Assembly: GCA_934725575.1 (NCBI GenBank)
Contig: CAKVCK010000005.1
Coordinates: 62,001 to 126,000 of the forward strand
DNA length: 64,000 nucleotides
DNA from: an uncultured Bacteroidales bacterium
Lineage (GTDB): Bacteria > Bacteroidota > Bacteroidia > Bacteroidales > UBA932
Direction: 5' to 3'
Below are positions 1 to 9,225 of this stretch, in pieces (position 1 is the first letter of the stretch; each line of letters begins with the position of its first letter). The translations under genes and the position numbers were made by a program. The notes under the pieces are model-generated. The model did no database searches, had not been told where the DNA came from, and saw nothing but the letters and a program-made list of their open reading frames with translations.

Positions 1-493
1 GGTTGAGGTGGTTCTCCACGGTCTTCTTCTTGATGTGGAGGAGGGTGGCGATCTCATCGTTGGAACGATGTTCGATGCGGCTCATTATGAATATCTTGCG
101 TCGCTGTTCGGGCATACGGCTCACAACGGCGGCGATGAAGGCTTCCTTGTCCTTCATATCAATGGCATCCTCGACCATCTGGTCGTACGGGATGTCGGTC
201 AGGAAAGAGCGGACATTGGACTTGTTCTTCTTGATGAAGTTTATGGTCTGGTTCAGACTCATCCGGTACAGGTAGAAACGCAGGGATGTGATGTCGGGTA
301 GGGCGGAGCGCATCAACCAGAGCTTGATGAAGACTTCCTGGGCTACATCCGAGGCATCCTCCTTGACTTGAAGGAGGCTTTTCATAAAGCCGAAGACTAC
401 CGGGTAGTAGTTGTCAAAAAGCTGGCGGAACGCACTTCGGTCGCCTTCGGCGGTGCGTTCCATCAAGAGTCTTTCCTGGCTTTCTGTCAACAT
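1..493 (-). CDS. ECF RNA polymerase sigma-70 factor, 3' end cut by window edge
   Basis: Reading leftwards from the ATG at 491-493 gives 164 residues starting MLTESQERLL with no stop before the window edge. It looks like a Bacteroidota extracytoplasmic-function sigma factor. Region 2 lies at about residues 20-90 and includes DASDVAQEVFIKLW (46-59) and FYLYRMSLNQTINFIKKN, the core-binding and -10 recognition parts. Region 4 begins near residue 120 with MPEQRRKIF, and the helix-turn-helix (DEIATLLHIKKKTVENHL) runs into the window edge, so only the last few dozen residues are missing. It is divergent from the FecR gene at 617. In this phylum such factors drive neighbouring SusC/SusD genes once the anti-sigma factor releases them; that role is inferred from context. 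A TAACTTTG element at 510-517 could be its own promoter. Confidence 0.93.
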   Translation of the reverse strand, partial: MLTESQERLLMERTAEGDRSAFRQLFDNYYPVVFGFMKSLLQVKEDASDVAQEVFIKLWLMRSALPDITSLRFYLYRMSLNQTINFIKKNKSNVRSFLTDIPYDQMVEDAIDMKDKEAFIAAVVSRMPEQRRKIFIMSRIEHRSNDEIATLLHIKKKTVENHLN

Positions 494-616
494 ATTATTT
501 TATATGAGACAAAGTTATAAAAAATTCAGATTTTCTTTGGGTGTAAGAAACGGTTTTGTTGTCTTATGCTCGTCAGTAAGCATTGAAACTCCAATAGGAT
601 TACAAGACCCATAATT
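494..616. promoter_or_regulatory. Divergent intergenic region between sigma and anti-sigma genes
   Basis: This 123-base AT-rich gap carries the start signals of two divergent genes. On the minus strand TAACTTTG (complement of 510-517) matches the Bacteroidota -7 element TAnnTTTG, 17 bases before the sigma start codon. No good TTTG was seen at the -33 distance, so an ECF-type promoter recognised by the sigma factor itself is also possible. No matching element could be assigned to the plus-strand gene. Confidence 0.4.
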
Positions 617-1540
617 ATGACAGACAAAGACATCCGGAACGAGTGGGAAAAACACTATGGTGACATACTTCCGAAAGAAGAAGTGGACAAGGCGTTCACC
701 AAGGTGATGGATTCCGCCGACAATCTTGAGAAGACGCAGACCAAGATAATACGCACTGGTTTAAGGCACAGGATATTCAGAGCGGCGATGACCTGCGCCG
801 CTGCCGCGGTCATGCTGTTCTTTGTGCCTTGGGCGACCCTCAAGGTCAACGAGAAGCTGAACGGACCGGAAGCGGTGATCCCGGCCGGACCGGCAAGACT
901 GTGCGAGATCTCCACCCACAACGGCGAGACGCGGGAGGTCACCCTGCCGGACAGCTCAAAGGTTCTGCTCAACGCTGGGTCCGTGATCATATTCCCGGAA
1001 AGATTCTCCGCCACGGAGCGCACTGTGTTCCTTTCAGGCGAGGCAATATTCGAAGTAACTCATAATCAGAATATTCCGTTCACAGTAAACACTTCCGACA
1101 TCGCGATTCAGGTGCACGGAACCACCTTCAATGTGAACGCATATCCTGAGTCAGGGAACACGGCGGCGACGTTGTGCGAGGGAAGCGTCTCGGCGACACT
1201 GAATGGCAGCGGAGAGAGTTTCATGATGGTTCCCAACGAGAGGCTGTCCTACGACAGAGCCACCGGAGAGGCCACCGTCACGCACGTGAACGCGGCTGAG
1301 GACACGGCCTGGAAGCGTGGGGATATGTGTTTCCGGTCCGAGAATATTCACGGAATAGCCAAGGCGATAGAGAGGAAGTACGGACTCAACACCTACATCA
1401 CCTCCGGGAAATACGATGATATGATCCTGACGGCCAAATTCGTGCATGGAGAGACGCTGGACCAGATGCTCAGCGCGATCTGCAAGCTTGTGCCGGGAAT
1501 GAGGTACCACATCGAGAACAACTGCGTTTACATAAGATAA
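617..1540 (+). CDS. FecR-family anti-sigma factor
   Basis: A 307-residue single-pass membrane protein. The N-terminal 50 residues are cytoplasmic and would hold the sigma factor. One hydrophobic helix lies at about 53-72 (AAMTCAAAAVMLFFVPWATL). The FecR domain follows at about 98-190, with the typical TLPDSSKVLLNAGS and HGTTFNVNAY stretches. A C-terminal DUF4974-like domain (about 240-307, ending CVYIR) resembles the STN fold and normally contacts the signalling domain of the partner SusC. The next gene, 112 bases downstream, encodes such a SusC with an STN domain, so the three form a trans-envelope signalling set. Unlike the usual order, the sigma gene is divergent instead of being the first gene of the same operon. 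The ATG at 617 fits the domain start. Confidence 0.93.
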   Translation: MTDKDIRNEWEKHYGDILPKEEVDKAFTKVMDSADNLEKTQTKIIRTGLRHRIFRAAMTCAAAAVMLFFVPWATLKVNEKLNGPEAVIPAGPARLCEISTHNGETREVTLPDSSKVLLNAGSVIIFPERFSATERTVFLSGEAIFEVTHNQNIPFTVNTSDIAIQVHGTTFNVNAYPESGNTAATLCEGSVSATLNGSGESFMMVPNERLSYDRATGEATVTHVNAAEDTAWKRGDMCFRSENIHGIAKAIERKYGLNTYITSGKYDDMILTAKFVHGETLDQMLSAICKLVPGMRYHIENNCVYIR

Positions 1541-1652
1541 AGACGAACCACCTCTAATCACAGCCTACGGAAAAAAGGCTGGAAAATTATGAATGAATAT
1601 ATTGATGAATATTATATAAATCGTTAAAACCAAATACCAACAAAAACAGTCT

Positions 1653-4600
1653 ATGAAGCAGATTAAACATTATCTGATCGCGCTTATGCTGGTCATCATT
1701 CCAGCCATCGGACTTCACGCCCAGAACCAGGTCGTGAACTTCCGGTCCGGGACGATGACCGTCAGACAAGCGTTCGAGGCCATTGAGCATCAATTAGGGA
1801 TGACTGTGGCTTACAACGAGAGCCTTCTCGACGTTAACAGAAAGGTCACTCCTCCGTCAGGGAAAACCGTGATGGAGGCGATGGCGGCCATCCTGGACGG
1901 AACCGGGATGCAGGCAAGTCTGGACGGGAAGATGATCCTCGTGGTCAAAAACGGACAGCAGGCGGAGGCGCCGGCTGAATATTCCGGAAAAGTCGTTGAC
2001 GCGTCAGGCCCTGTGCCGGGAGCTATGATTTTGCTCGACGGGAAGAAGGACAACGTGGCGATGACCGATCTGGACGGAAACTTCTCCATCAAGGCGGCTC
2101 CGGGACGGTCGTTCACGGTGTCGATGATGGGCTACAAGGACTACACCGCCACGTTCGGAAGCCAGACAGCGGGAATCGTGGTCAACCTTGTGGAGGACAT
2201 CGACCTTCTGGAAGAGTCAGTAGTCGTGGGTTACGGCGTCCAGAAAAAGGTGAACCTGACCGGAGCGGTCGGAGTCATCAGCGGCAAGGATCTGAACAAC
2301 AGGCCTGTGACCAACACGGCGCAGGCTCTCCAAGGAGCGGATCCATCCCTTGTCATGAGCATGAGCAACGGTTCCATTGAAGGAAAGGAATACAGCGTGA
2401 AGATCCGCGGGCAGGTGTCCCTGAACTCCGGAAGCCCGCTGATCCTCGTTGACGGAATCGAGTCCTCGCTCTCACAGGTGAATCCTAACGACATCGAGTC
2501 AGTCTCCGTGCTGAAGGATGCCTCGGCTTGTTCGATCTACGGTGCCACGGCATCGGCCGGTGTGGTTCTCATCACCACCAAGAGCGGAAAGGCAGGAGAC
2601 CTGAAAGTAACCTACAACGGCCGTGGAGGCGTGGCTTTCAACACCACACGCACGGACTTCATCACGACCGGTTACGACTATGTGAATCTCTCCAATGAGT
2701 TCACACTCCATTCCGGCAAGGGCTACAACGCCTGGAACTACACGGACGAGGAGATGCAGATGCTCTACGACCGCAGGAACGACAAGACCGAGAATCCTGA
2801 CAGGCCTTGGGTCTATACCAACGACAAGGGCAAGTACCGCTACCTTGGAAATTTCGATTGGTACGGCTACATATTCAAAAGATCGCGTCCGGAGACAGAG
2901 CATAATGTGACCATCAACGGTGGCAACGACAAGATCGACTACTATGTAAGCGGACGCTATCTCTACCGTGAAGGTGTCTTCAACAACGCCAGCGAGGACA
3001 TTATGAACGGATATTCATTCCGCGCCAAGGTGAACGCCAAGGTGAAGCCGTGGCTCCGCTACACAGGAAACCTCAGCTATGAGGGCTCGGCCTACAACTA
3101 CGGCGGATTCTGGGAGCAGGACGGTTCTGAGGACCTTACCTCGTCCGGCATCCTCTGGAACATCACCCAGAACATCAGTCCGACCATCGTGCCGGTCAAC
3201 CCGGACGGAACAACCACGATGTACACCAACGGCATCCAGTTCGCTGACTCCCCTATCGCTTCGGGACGTGGCGGTGTGTTCACGGACGGAAGGAACAAGA
3301 ACTCCAGAAAGGTGAACTACTGGGTGATCACCAACAGGCTCGTGTTCGACCTCACCAAGTGGATGAACATCACGGCTGACTACACCTACAGAAGACGCGA
3401 CAACCTCAACAGCTACCGTTCCTATCCTACCGCCAACACGTGGGACAAGAATATGAAGAACATCGTGGAGATGACCAACGGCTCCATCTACGATTTCTAC
3501 CATGAGGCGCGCGCCTACCTGAACGGCCATGTGGCCAACGCTTACCTCAATGTGAACAAATCATGGGGCAATCATAACTTTACGGCCGTGGCCGGCTCAC
3601 AGTTCCAGGACTACAGATCCTCCACCTCGACCATCCGTCAGAAAGGCTCGATCTCAGACAAACTCGCGTTCATCAACATGGCGCAGGGAACCATCGAGAG
3701 GGCCGATGAGAGCAACACGGCCTACAGGACACTCGGATTCTTCGCCCGCGTGAACTACGACTATGCCGGCAAGTACCTGTTCGAGATCTCAGGGCGTGAG
3801 GATGGTTCGTCACGTTTCGCGAAAGGTGACAGATGGGCGTTCTACCCTTCTGCGTCAGCCGGTTGGCGAATCTCCGAGGAAAAGTTCTGGGGCGGTCTGA
3901 AGAACTGGTGGGATCTCGCCAAGGTGCGTGTGTCATACGGTTCGCTCGGAAACCAGCAGGTCAGCAACTATTCCTACATCAGCACACTTTCCACATCGAT
4001 GATGAACTACACGTTCGACAGCACGAACAAGGCCGGAATGGTCAGCACTCCGGGAGCCATCACTCAGGGACTGACCTGGGAGACGGTCATCACCTACAAC
4101 CTCGGATTCGATCTCGGATTCTTCAACAACAGGCTCAGCGCGAGCGCCGACTTCTACATCAGGGACACAAAGGATATGCTGACCTCGTCACAGGAACTTC
4201 CGGCGGTGTTCGGAACAAGCTCACCTAAGATCAACGGAGCAGACCTGAGGACCAAAGGCTACGAGATCACCCTCTCATGGAAAGACCAGATCACAGCGGC
4301 TGGCAAGCCACTCTACTACTCCATCACGGGATCTCTTGGAGATTATGTGACGACAATCACAAAGTTCGACAACCCGAACAAGTCGCTCAGCCAGCACTAC
4401 GTGGGACAAAGACTCGGAGACATCTGGGGCTACGAGGTGGAAGGACTCTTCAAGACTGACGAGGAAGCCGCTGAATACCAGTCCAGAATCAACGACACCG
4501 CTGTCAACAAGGTGGTCTATGAGTGCGGCGTGGCATCAATGGCGAAACTGATGGCCGGAGACGTCAAATTCGTGGACAGGAACGGAGACGGTGTCATCAA

Positions 4601-5177
4601 CACCGGAGCCAACACGCTTGACGAACCGGGCGACCGCTACATCATCGGAAACAACAGGCCAAGGTACACATATTCATTGAGAGGCGATGTGGACTGGTAC
4701 GGCTTCAATCTCTCCGTGTTCTTCCAAGGGGTCGGACACTGCGATTGGATGCCTCCTAAGAACTGTTCCTACTTCTGGAGCCTCTATGGATTCCCTGCCT
4801 CCTCATTTGTCCCGACCGACTTTGAGTCAAAGGCTTGGACGGAGGACAACAGAAACACCTACTTCCCAAGAAGAAGGGGTTACGAGACCTACGCTAACTG
4901 CGCGCTTGGCGTCAACACGGACCGCTACCTCCAGAACGCGGCCTACCTCCGGCTCAAGAACGTCACCCTCGGCTACACACTTCCTCTGAAGAAGAACAAA
5001 GCTGTCGAGAAAGTGCGCCTCTACCTTACCGGAGAAAACCTCTGGTACTGGTCGCCGATGAAGAAGTACACCAAATATGTCGATCCGGAAGTGGCCACGG
5101 CATCCTCAAAGCAGAGCGACGACTGCATCTACCCATTCTCAAGGACAGTGTCATTCGGAATTGACATAACATTCTAA
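1653..5177 (+). CDS. SusC/RagA-type TonB-dependent outer membrane transporter with STN domain
   Basis: A 1174-residue glycan importer of the outer membrane. The signal peptide ends at about 23 (GLHA). An STN/secretin N-terminal domain (about 30-100, FRSGTMTVRQAFEAIEHQLG) marks a transducer type that passes a signal to FecR. A carboxypeptidase-regulatory-like beta-sandwich follows (about 108-180, YSGKVVDASGPVPGAMILLD), then the family motif VVVGYGVQKK, the plug (SPLILVDGIES, SVLKDASACSIYGATASAGV) and a long 22-strand barrel ending in TVSFGIDITF with a terminal Phe. SusD starts directly after its stop codon, so the two are translationally linked. Substrate specificity cannot be read from the sequence. 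The coding strand is richer in C than G, unlike the second locus. Confidence 0.95.
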   Translation: MKQIKHYLIALMLVIIPAIGLHAQNQVVNFRSGTMTVRQAFEAIEHQLGMTVAYNESLLDVNRKVTPPSGKTVMEAMAAILDGTGMQASLDGKMILVVKNGQQAEAPAEYSGKVVDASGPVPGAMILLDGKKDNVAMTDLDGNFSIKAAPGRSFTVSMMGYKDYTATFGSQTAGIVVNLVEDIDLLEESVVVGYGVQKKVNLTGAVGVISGKDLNNRPVTNTAQALQGADPSLVMSMSNGSIEGKEYSVKIRGQVSLNSGSPLILVDGIESSLSQVNPNDIESVSVLKDASACSIYGATASAGVVLITTKSGKAGDLKVTYNGRGGVAFNTTRTDFITTGYDYVNLSNEFTLHSGKGYNAWNYTDEEMQMLYDRRNDKTENPDRPWVYTNDKGKYRYLGNFDWYGYIFKRSRPETEHNVTINGGNDKIDYYVSGRYLYREGVFNNASEDIMNGYSFRAKVNAKVKPWLRYTGNLSYEGSAYNYGGFWEQDGSEDLTSSGILWNITQNISPTIVPVNPDGTTTMYTNGIQFADSPIASGRGGVFTDGRNKNSRKVNYWVITNRLVFDLTKWMNITADYTYRRRDNLNSYRSYPTANTWDKNMKNIVEMTNGSIYDFYHEARAYLNGHVANAYLNVNKSWGNHNFTAVAGSQFQDYRSSTSTIRQKGSISDKLAFINMAQGTIERADESNTAYRTLGFFARVNYDYAGKYLFEISGREDGSSRFAKGDRWAFYPSASAGWRISEEKFWGGLKNWWDLAKVRVSYGSLGNQQVSNYSYISTLSTSMMNYTFDSTNKAGMVSTPGAITQGLTWETVITYNLGFDLGFFNNRLSASADFYIRDTKDMLTSSQELPAVFGTSSPKINGADLRTKGYEITLSWKDQITAAGKPLYYSITGSLGDYVTTITKFDNPNKSLSQHYVGQRLGDIWGYEVEGLFKTDEEAAEYQSRINDTAVNKVVYECGVASMAKLMAGDVKFVDRNGDGVINTGANTLDEPGDRYIIGNNRPRYTYSLRGDVDWYGFNLSVFFQGVGHCDWMPPKNCSYFWSLYGFPASSFVPTDFESKAWTEDNRNTYFPRRRGYETYANCALGVNTDRYLQNAAYLRLKNVTLGYTLPLKKNKAVEKVRLYLTGENLWYWSPMKKYTKYVDPEVATASSKQSDDCIYPFSRTVSFGIDITF

Positions 5178-7049
5178 ATGAATATGATCATGAAGACTAC
5201 ATACAATATTCTTATGGCGGGACTGCTGTCGGCGCTGGCTTTCACATCCTGTGAAGGGTTCCTCGACAAGTTCCCTGAGACAGCCCTTTCTCCTGAGACG
5301 TTCTACACCAACGAGAAAGAGCTCACGCTTGCGACGAACGGATTCTACGCAATGCTGCCTAAGCCGGACGATTCCTTTGACGGAGCCCTTCAGGACAACG
5401 ACCTTCAGTTCCATCTGTCCCTGAGCTCGATCCAGAGGGGTACCCGTCAGGCAGAGACTGAGACCTGGAGCGCAAGCACCTGGTCGGACCTCAGATCCAT
5501 CAACTACTATCTGGAACATTCCGTGAAGTGCACAAACGAGGACGTGCGCAAGAAATATGACGGAATAGCCTATTTCTTCAGAGCGGTCTTCTACTACGAG
5601 AAGGTCCGCAAGTACGGGGATATTCCTTTCTATGACCACGTCATCTCCGACTCCGACAAGGAGTCTCTCTACCGTCCGCGCGACAGCAGAGGTTTCGTGA
5701 TGCAGAAGATCATGGAAGACCTTGACCGTGCCATAGACGGCCTGCCGGTTTCCTGGTCGGAAGGGGTTTACAGGATCAACAAATACGCGGCTTACGCGCT
5801 GAAATCCCGTATCGCCCTATTTGAGGGAACCTGGAGAAAGTACCATGACATCGCCGACGAGTCCTACACGAAAGAGGACGGCACAACCATCACACTTTCA
5901 TCGGCTTATTTCCTCCAGTTGGCCGCCGACGCGGCAAAGGCCGTGATGGAGAGCGGAAAGTACAGAATGTACAACGGAGCGACCATCGTAAAAGGACAGC
6001 CTTACCGTGACTACTTCGTGCTTGAGGACGCCGAGACCAGCGAGACCATCCTGTCCAGAAGATTCCTCTACACAGCGGAGATGAACATCCGCCACGGAGT
6101 ACAATTCACGTACAAGAACCAGAGATATTCATTGGCAAGAGCCCTTGCCTATCATTATCTTATGGCTGACGGAACTCCGTTCCAGAGCCAGGAGGGATGG
6201 CAGACGATGCAGTACAACCAGGAGTTCAACGGCCGTGACCCTCGTATGGCGCAGACCATCGCCGCTCCGGACTATGTCGCCGTAGGCGCTGACGCTTCGT
6301 CCATGTACTATCCGAGCTGCAAGGATTACGAGAGAAGTGGCTACCGTCCGATCAAATACTTCTCTGACGACACGCACGACGGAGCCACCACATCGACCAC
6401 CGACTATGCGATATTCAGGTATGGTGAAGTGCTTCTGAACTACGTCGAGGCCAAGGCTGAGCTCGGACAAGCTGACCAGAGCGTGATCGACGAGACCGTC
6501 AATGTGATCCGCGCGAGGGTTGGTATGCCGGGACTGGATGTGGCCAAGGCCAACGCCGCTCCTGACGCGTTCCTGAGCTCTTACTACACTGACAAGCATC
6601 TGGAAGGCGCCGACAAGGGACTTATCCTTGAGATCAGAAGGGAAAGGACCGTCGAACTGGTCAACGAAGGATTCAGGCTTTGGGATATGCTCCGCTGGCA
6701 CGAAGGACAGCAGATCTGCCCTGCCTCCAACACTCTCGGACCTGGATTCATCGGCTGCTGGTTCCCTGGACTCGGGGAATATGATATGAACAACGATGGT
6801 AAACCTGACCTCTGTATCTACAGCGGAAGCACTCCGCAGACAGACTGCGACAACACCCTGAACGTGGCTCCGGGCAAGGAGAACACCCTTTCGGAAGGCA
6901 CAAGCGGTTACCTCGTGCAGTTCAAGGACCAGACCTACAAGTGGGAGGAGAAGGATTACCTCTACCCTATCCCTAACAAGCAGATGCAGATCTATCCGAT
7001 TGACGAGACAACCGGGAAGAGTGTCCTGACACAGAACCCAGGCTATTAA
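5178..7049 (+). CDS. SusD/RagB-family surface glycan-binding lipoprotein
   Basis: A 623-residue partner of the preceding SusC, forming the lid over the barrel and capturing substrate on the cell surface. The signal peptide ends in a lipobox, ALAFTSC, with the lipidated Cys at residue 25 followed by EGFLDKFPETALSPETFY, the standard SusD opening. TPR-like helices occupy the N-terminal part; the C-terminal part has the family motif LEIRRERTVELVNEGFRLWD and ends with a YPIPNKQMQ-type tail. The ATG at 5178 abuts the SusC stop with no gap; an in-frame ATG at 5190 (MKTTYN) would give a more ordinary signal peptide and is an alternative start. Confidence 0.95.
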   Translation: MNMIMKTTYNILMAGLLSALAFTSCEGFLDKFPETALSPETFYTNEKELTLATNGFYAMLPKPDDSFDGALQDNDLQFHLSLSSIQRGTRQAETETWSASTWSDLRSINYYLEHSVKCTNEDVRKKYDGIAYFFRAVFYYEKVRKYGDIPFYDHVISDSDKESLYRPRDSRGFVMQKIMEDLDRAIDGLPVSWSEGVYRINKYAAYALKSRIALFEGTWRKYHDIADESYTKEDGTTITLSSAYFLQLAADAAKAVMESGKYRMYNGATIVKGQPYRDYFVLEDAETSETILSRRFLYTAEMNIRHGVQFTYKNQRYSLARALAYHYLMADGTPFQSQEGWQTMQYNQEFNGRDPRMAQTIAAPDYVAVGADASSMYYPSCKDYERSGYRPIKYFSDDTHDGATTSTTDYAIFRYGEVLLNYVEAKAELGQADQSVIDETVNVIRARVGMPGLDVAKANAAPDAFLSSYYTDKHLEGADKGLILEIRRERTVELVNEGFRLWDMLRWHEGQQICPASNTLGPGFIGCWFPGLGEYDMNNDGKPDLCIYSGSTPQTDCDNTLNVAPGKENTLSEGTSGYLVQFKDQTYKWEEKDYLYPIPNKQMQIYPIDETTGKSVLTQNPGY

Positions 7050-7071
7050 CAGACCGCAAAATCAACAAAAA

Positions 7072-9219
7072 ATGAAAAGACATAAGATATTGTTTCAGGC
7101 TTTGGCCGCCGCGATGCTGGTGGTGTCCTGCTCGGAGTACGATGATTCGGCGCTTTGGAAGCAGGTGGACGAGGCCCAGAAGCAGATAGCCGAGCTAACG
7201 GCATCACTGACAGAACTGGAAAGCCAGATAGGTCTTCTTTCGGCTGCAAAGAATGGAGGTCTGATCACCTCCATTCAGGAGAACACAGACGGTGGCTTCA
7301 CAATCAAATACACTACCTCTGATGGCAAAGAGGCCACGGCCATCATAGCCGGCAAGGATGACATCAAGAGCGTGGACATCATCGGCACCAAGGAAGAGAA
7401 CGGTGTCCTTTACTGGACCATCACCGTAGGAGGTAAGACGACAATCCTCACCGACAACGACGGAGCCAAGATCCCAGTGGCGGGGCGCACTCCGTCATTC
7501 ACCACGGACAAAGACGGTTACTGGATGGCCAACGGATCGTATATTCTTGACAGCAAGGGTGACAAGATCAAGTCATCCGGGCATAAGGCTTCATTGATAG
7601 CCGGAGCGGAGAAGAACGAGGACGGTTCCGTGACGCTCACATTGGCCGACGGCTCCAAATTCACGGTTGACACAGCCGAAAGCTTCTCTCTGAAAGTGTT
7701 CTTCGGCGGTAAGGAAGTCAAGGACGAACTGAAGGTCGAAGACGGGACAACCTCGCTTGAGTTCACATATTCATTGACAGGGAAAGCGGTGGAGAACGCT
7801 GTTTTGAAAGTGACAAGGGTCGAGAGTGTCGAGGCTTCGGTGGACGAGGCTGGCGGCAAGGTCAAGGTCACTGTTCCTGATCCTCTACGCAAAGGACAGT
7901 TCACCCTGATGGCGGCCGATGAGAGCGGTCATCTGGCCGTGCGCACGGTCCGTATGCGCGGAACATTCTCCGTGGAGACTGAGAACGAGCTTTGGAAGAC
8001 CGTGGAGGAGAAACTCCTCGCGCCAGGCTGCAACTACTACAGTATGGAGTTCAAGAACATCACCAGAAGGATGCACGTACTGGAGATCGACCTGACCAAC
8101 CCGGCGATCGAGGTCACGACATCCTACGCCGATGACATCGTTCCGAACCCTAACGGCAATGCCAACAAGAACAACGGATTCAACCTCCGCGAGACCCTTT
8201 CCCAGCTTTGCGCGCGCAAGACCGCTGCCGGAGAGGATGTCATCGCCGGAGTCAACACCGGCTATTTCGACTCGAATGACGGAATCAGCAGAGGAGCTCA
8301 CATCGAGGAAGGCGAGCTTGTCTATATGAACAACCCTGCCGTTGTCTCCAGCCTCGTGAACCACTCCTGGGCGTTCACGATCTTCAAGGACAACACCGCT
8401 TCGTGCGGAAAGAAAGCCTTCTCAGGCAAAATCGAAGTGGCGGGCAAGGAATATGCTTTCTTCTCGGTGAACGACACCATCGTGCGCGGCGGAAGCGCCT
8501 CCAGAATGAAATCATACCCTGTGAACCTCTACACCTCAAGGTACGTCAAATACCCTCACCCGGAGCGCCAGAACATCACCAACACACTCAGCGCAAAAGC
8601 ATTATACCTCACGGCAAAATATTCATCAAAGAATATGACCGTGAACGATGGTTGGTTTGACGCGACCGTGACGGCGATCGCCGATGGCAGAACCACTGCT
8701 CTCGGAGAGGCTCCTTACCTTACCGACCGCAAGGAAGTCGGCATCCAGGTGACCGGAAGCACGGCCGATGCTATCGCCGCCTCTGTGAAGGTCGGAGACA
8801 ACATCAGGCTGATGGCCCAAATGGACGTTGAAGGTGTCGTGAAGCCTATCCAGACTCAGAACTCCACGATGTGGCACTATGTCACAGACGGAGAGAACAC
8901 CCTCAACACCGTCCCTGCGAACCACGATTTCCGCACGTTGATAGACCCGATGACATTCGTCTGCGTTGACAAGAGCGGATCAAGGATTATGATCGCCGAG
9001 ATCGACGGCCGTCAGGTCGGATTCTCCATCGGAGTCAACGCCGAGGAAGTCACAGAGATCGCCCTGCGCCTTGGAGCTTGGAACTCGACCCGTTTCGACG
9101 GTGGCGGCTCATCCGCTATGTGGGCTAAGAAAGACGGGGTCTCAGGACTCGTCAGCAGCCCAAGCGACGGAAAGGGAGAGCGCAGTTGTATGAATTATAT
9201 GTATGTACGTAAGAAATAG
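7072..9219 (+). CDS. Lipoprotein with DUF4988-like N-terminal module and phosphodiester glycosidase domain
   Basis: A 715-residue predicted surface or periplasmic lipoprotein: signal peptide with lipobox LVVSC (Cys 20), a short coiled coil (about 25-60), then a DUF4988-like module (to about 180) with IGTKEENGVLYWTITVGG and KDGYWMANGSYILD. The same module opens the next two genes. After an Ig-like middle part, residues about 320-712 form a phosphodiester glycosidase domain (NAGPA/DUF2233 family, as in the mannose-6-phosphate uncovering enzyme). Its marks are GVNTGYFDSNDG near 393, GGSASRMKSYPVN, and the signature RFDGGGSSAMW near 675. The family hydrolyses sugar-1-phosphate phosphodiesters; the actual substrate is unknown. 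It is co-directional with SusD (22-base gap) and the next gene (6-base gap). Confidence 0.85.
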   Translation: MKRHKILFQALAAAMLVVSCSEYDDSALWKQVDEAQKQIAELTASLTELESQIGLLSAAKNGGLITSIQENTDGGFTIKYTTSDGKEATAIIAGKDDIKSVDIIGTKEENGVLYWTITVGGKTTILTDNDGAKIPVAGRTPSFTTDKDGYWMANGSYILDSKGDKIKSSGHKASLIAGAEKNEDGSVTLTLADGSKFTVDTAESFSLKVFFGGKEVKDELKVEDGTTSLEFTYSLTGKAVENAVLKVTRVESVEASVDEAGGKVKVTVPDPLRKGQFTLMAADESGHLAVRTVRMRGTFSVETENELWKTVEEKLLAPGCNYYSMEFKNITRRMHVLEIDLTNPAIEVTTSYADDIVPNPNGNANKNNGFNLRETLSQLCARKTAAGEDVIAGVNTGYFDSNDGISRGAHIEEGELVYMNNPAVVSSLVNHSWAFTIFKDNTASCGKKAFSGKIEVAGKEYAFFSVNDTIVRGGSASRMKSYPVNLYTSRYVKYPHPERQNITNTLSAKALYLTAKYSSKNMTVNDGWFDATVTAIADGRTTALGEAPYLTDRKEVGIQVTGSTADAIAASVKVGDNIRLMAQMDVEGVVKPIQTQNSTMWHYVTDGENTLNTVPANHDFRTLIDPMTFVCVDKSGSRIMIAEIDGRQVGFSIGVNAEEVTEIALRLGAWNSTRFDGGGSSAMWAKKDGVSGLVSSPSDGKGERSCMNYMYVRKK

Positions 9220-9225
9220 CATATT

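Noticed and set aside
617..5177. Many minus-strand open frames of 60-170 codons opposite the fecR and SusC genes
   Set aside because: They are shadows of GC-rich coding sequence on the other strand, with Arg/Val/His-rich translations and no domain, and overlap clear genes fully.
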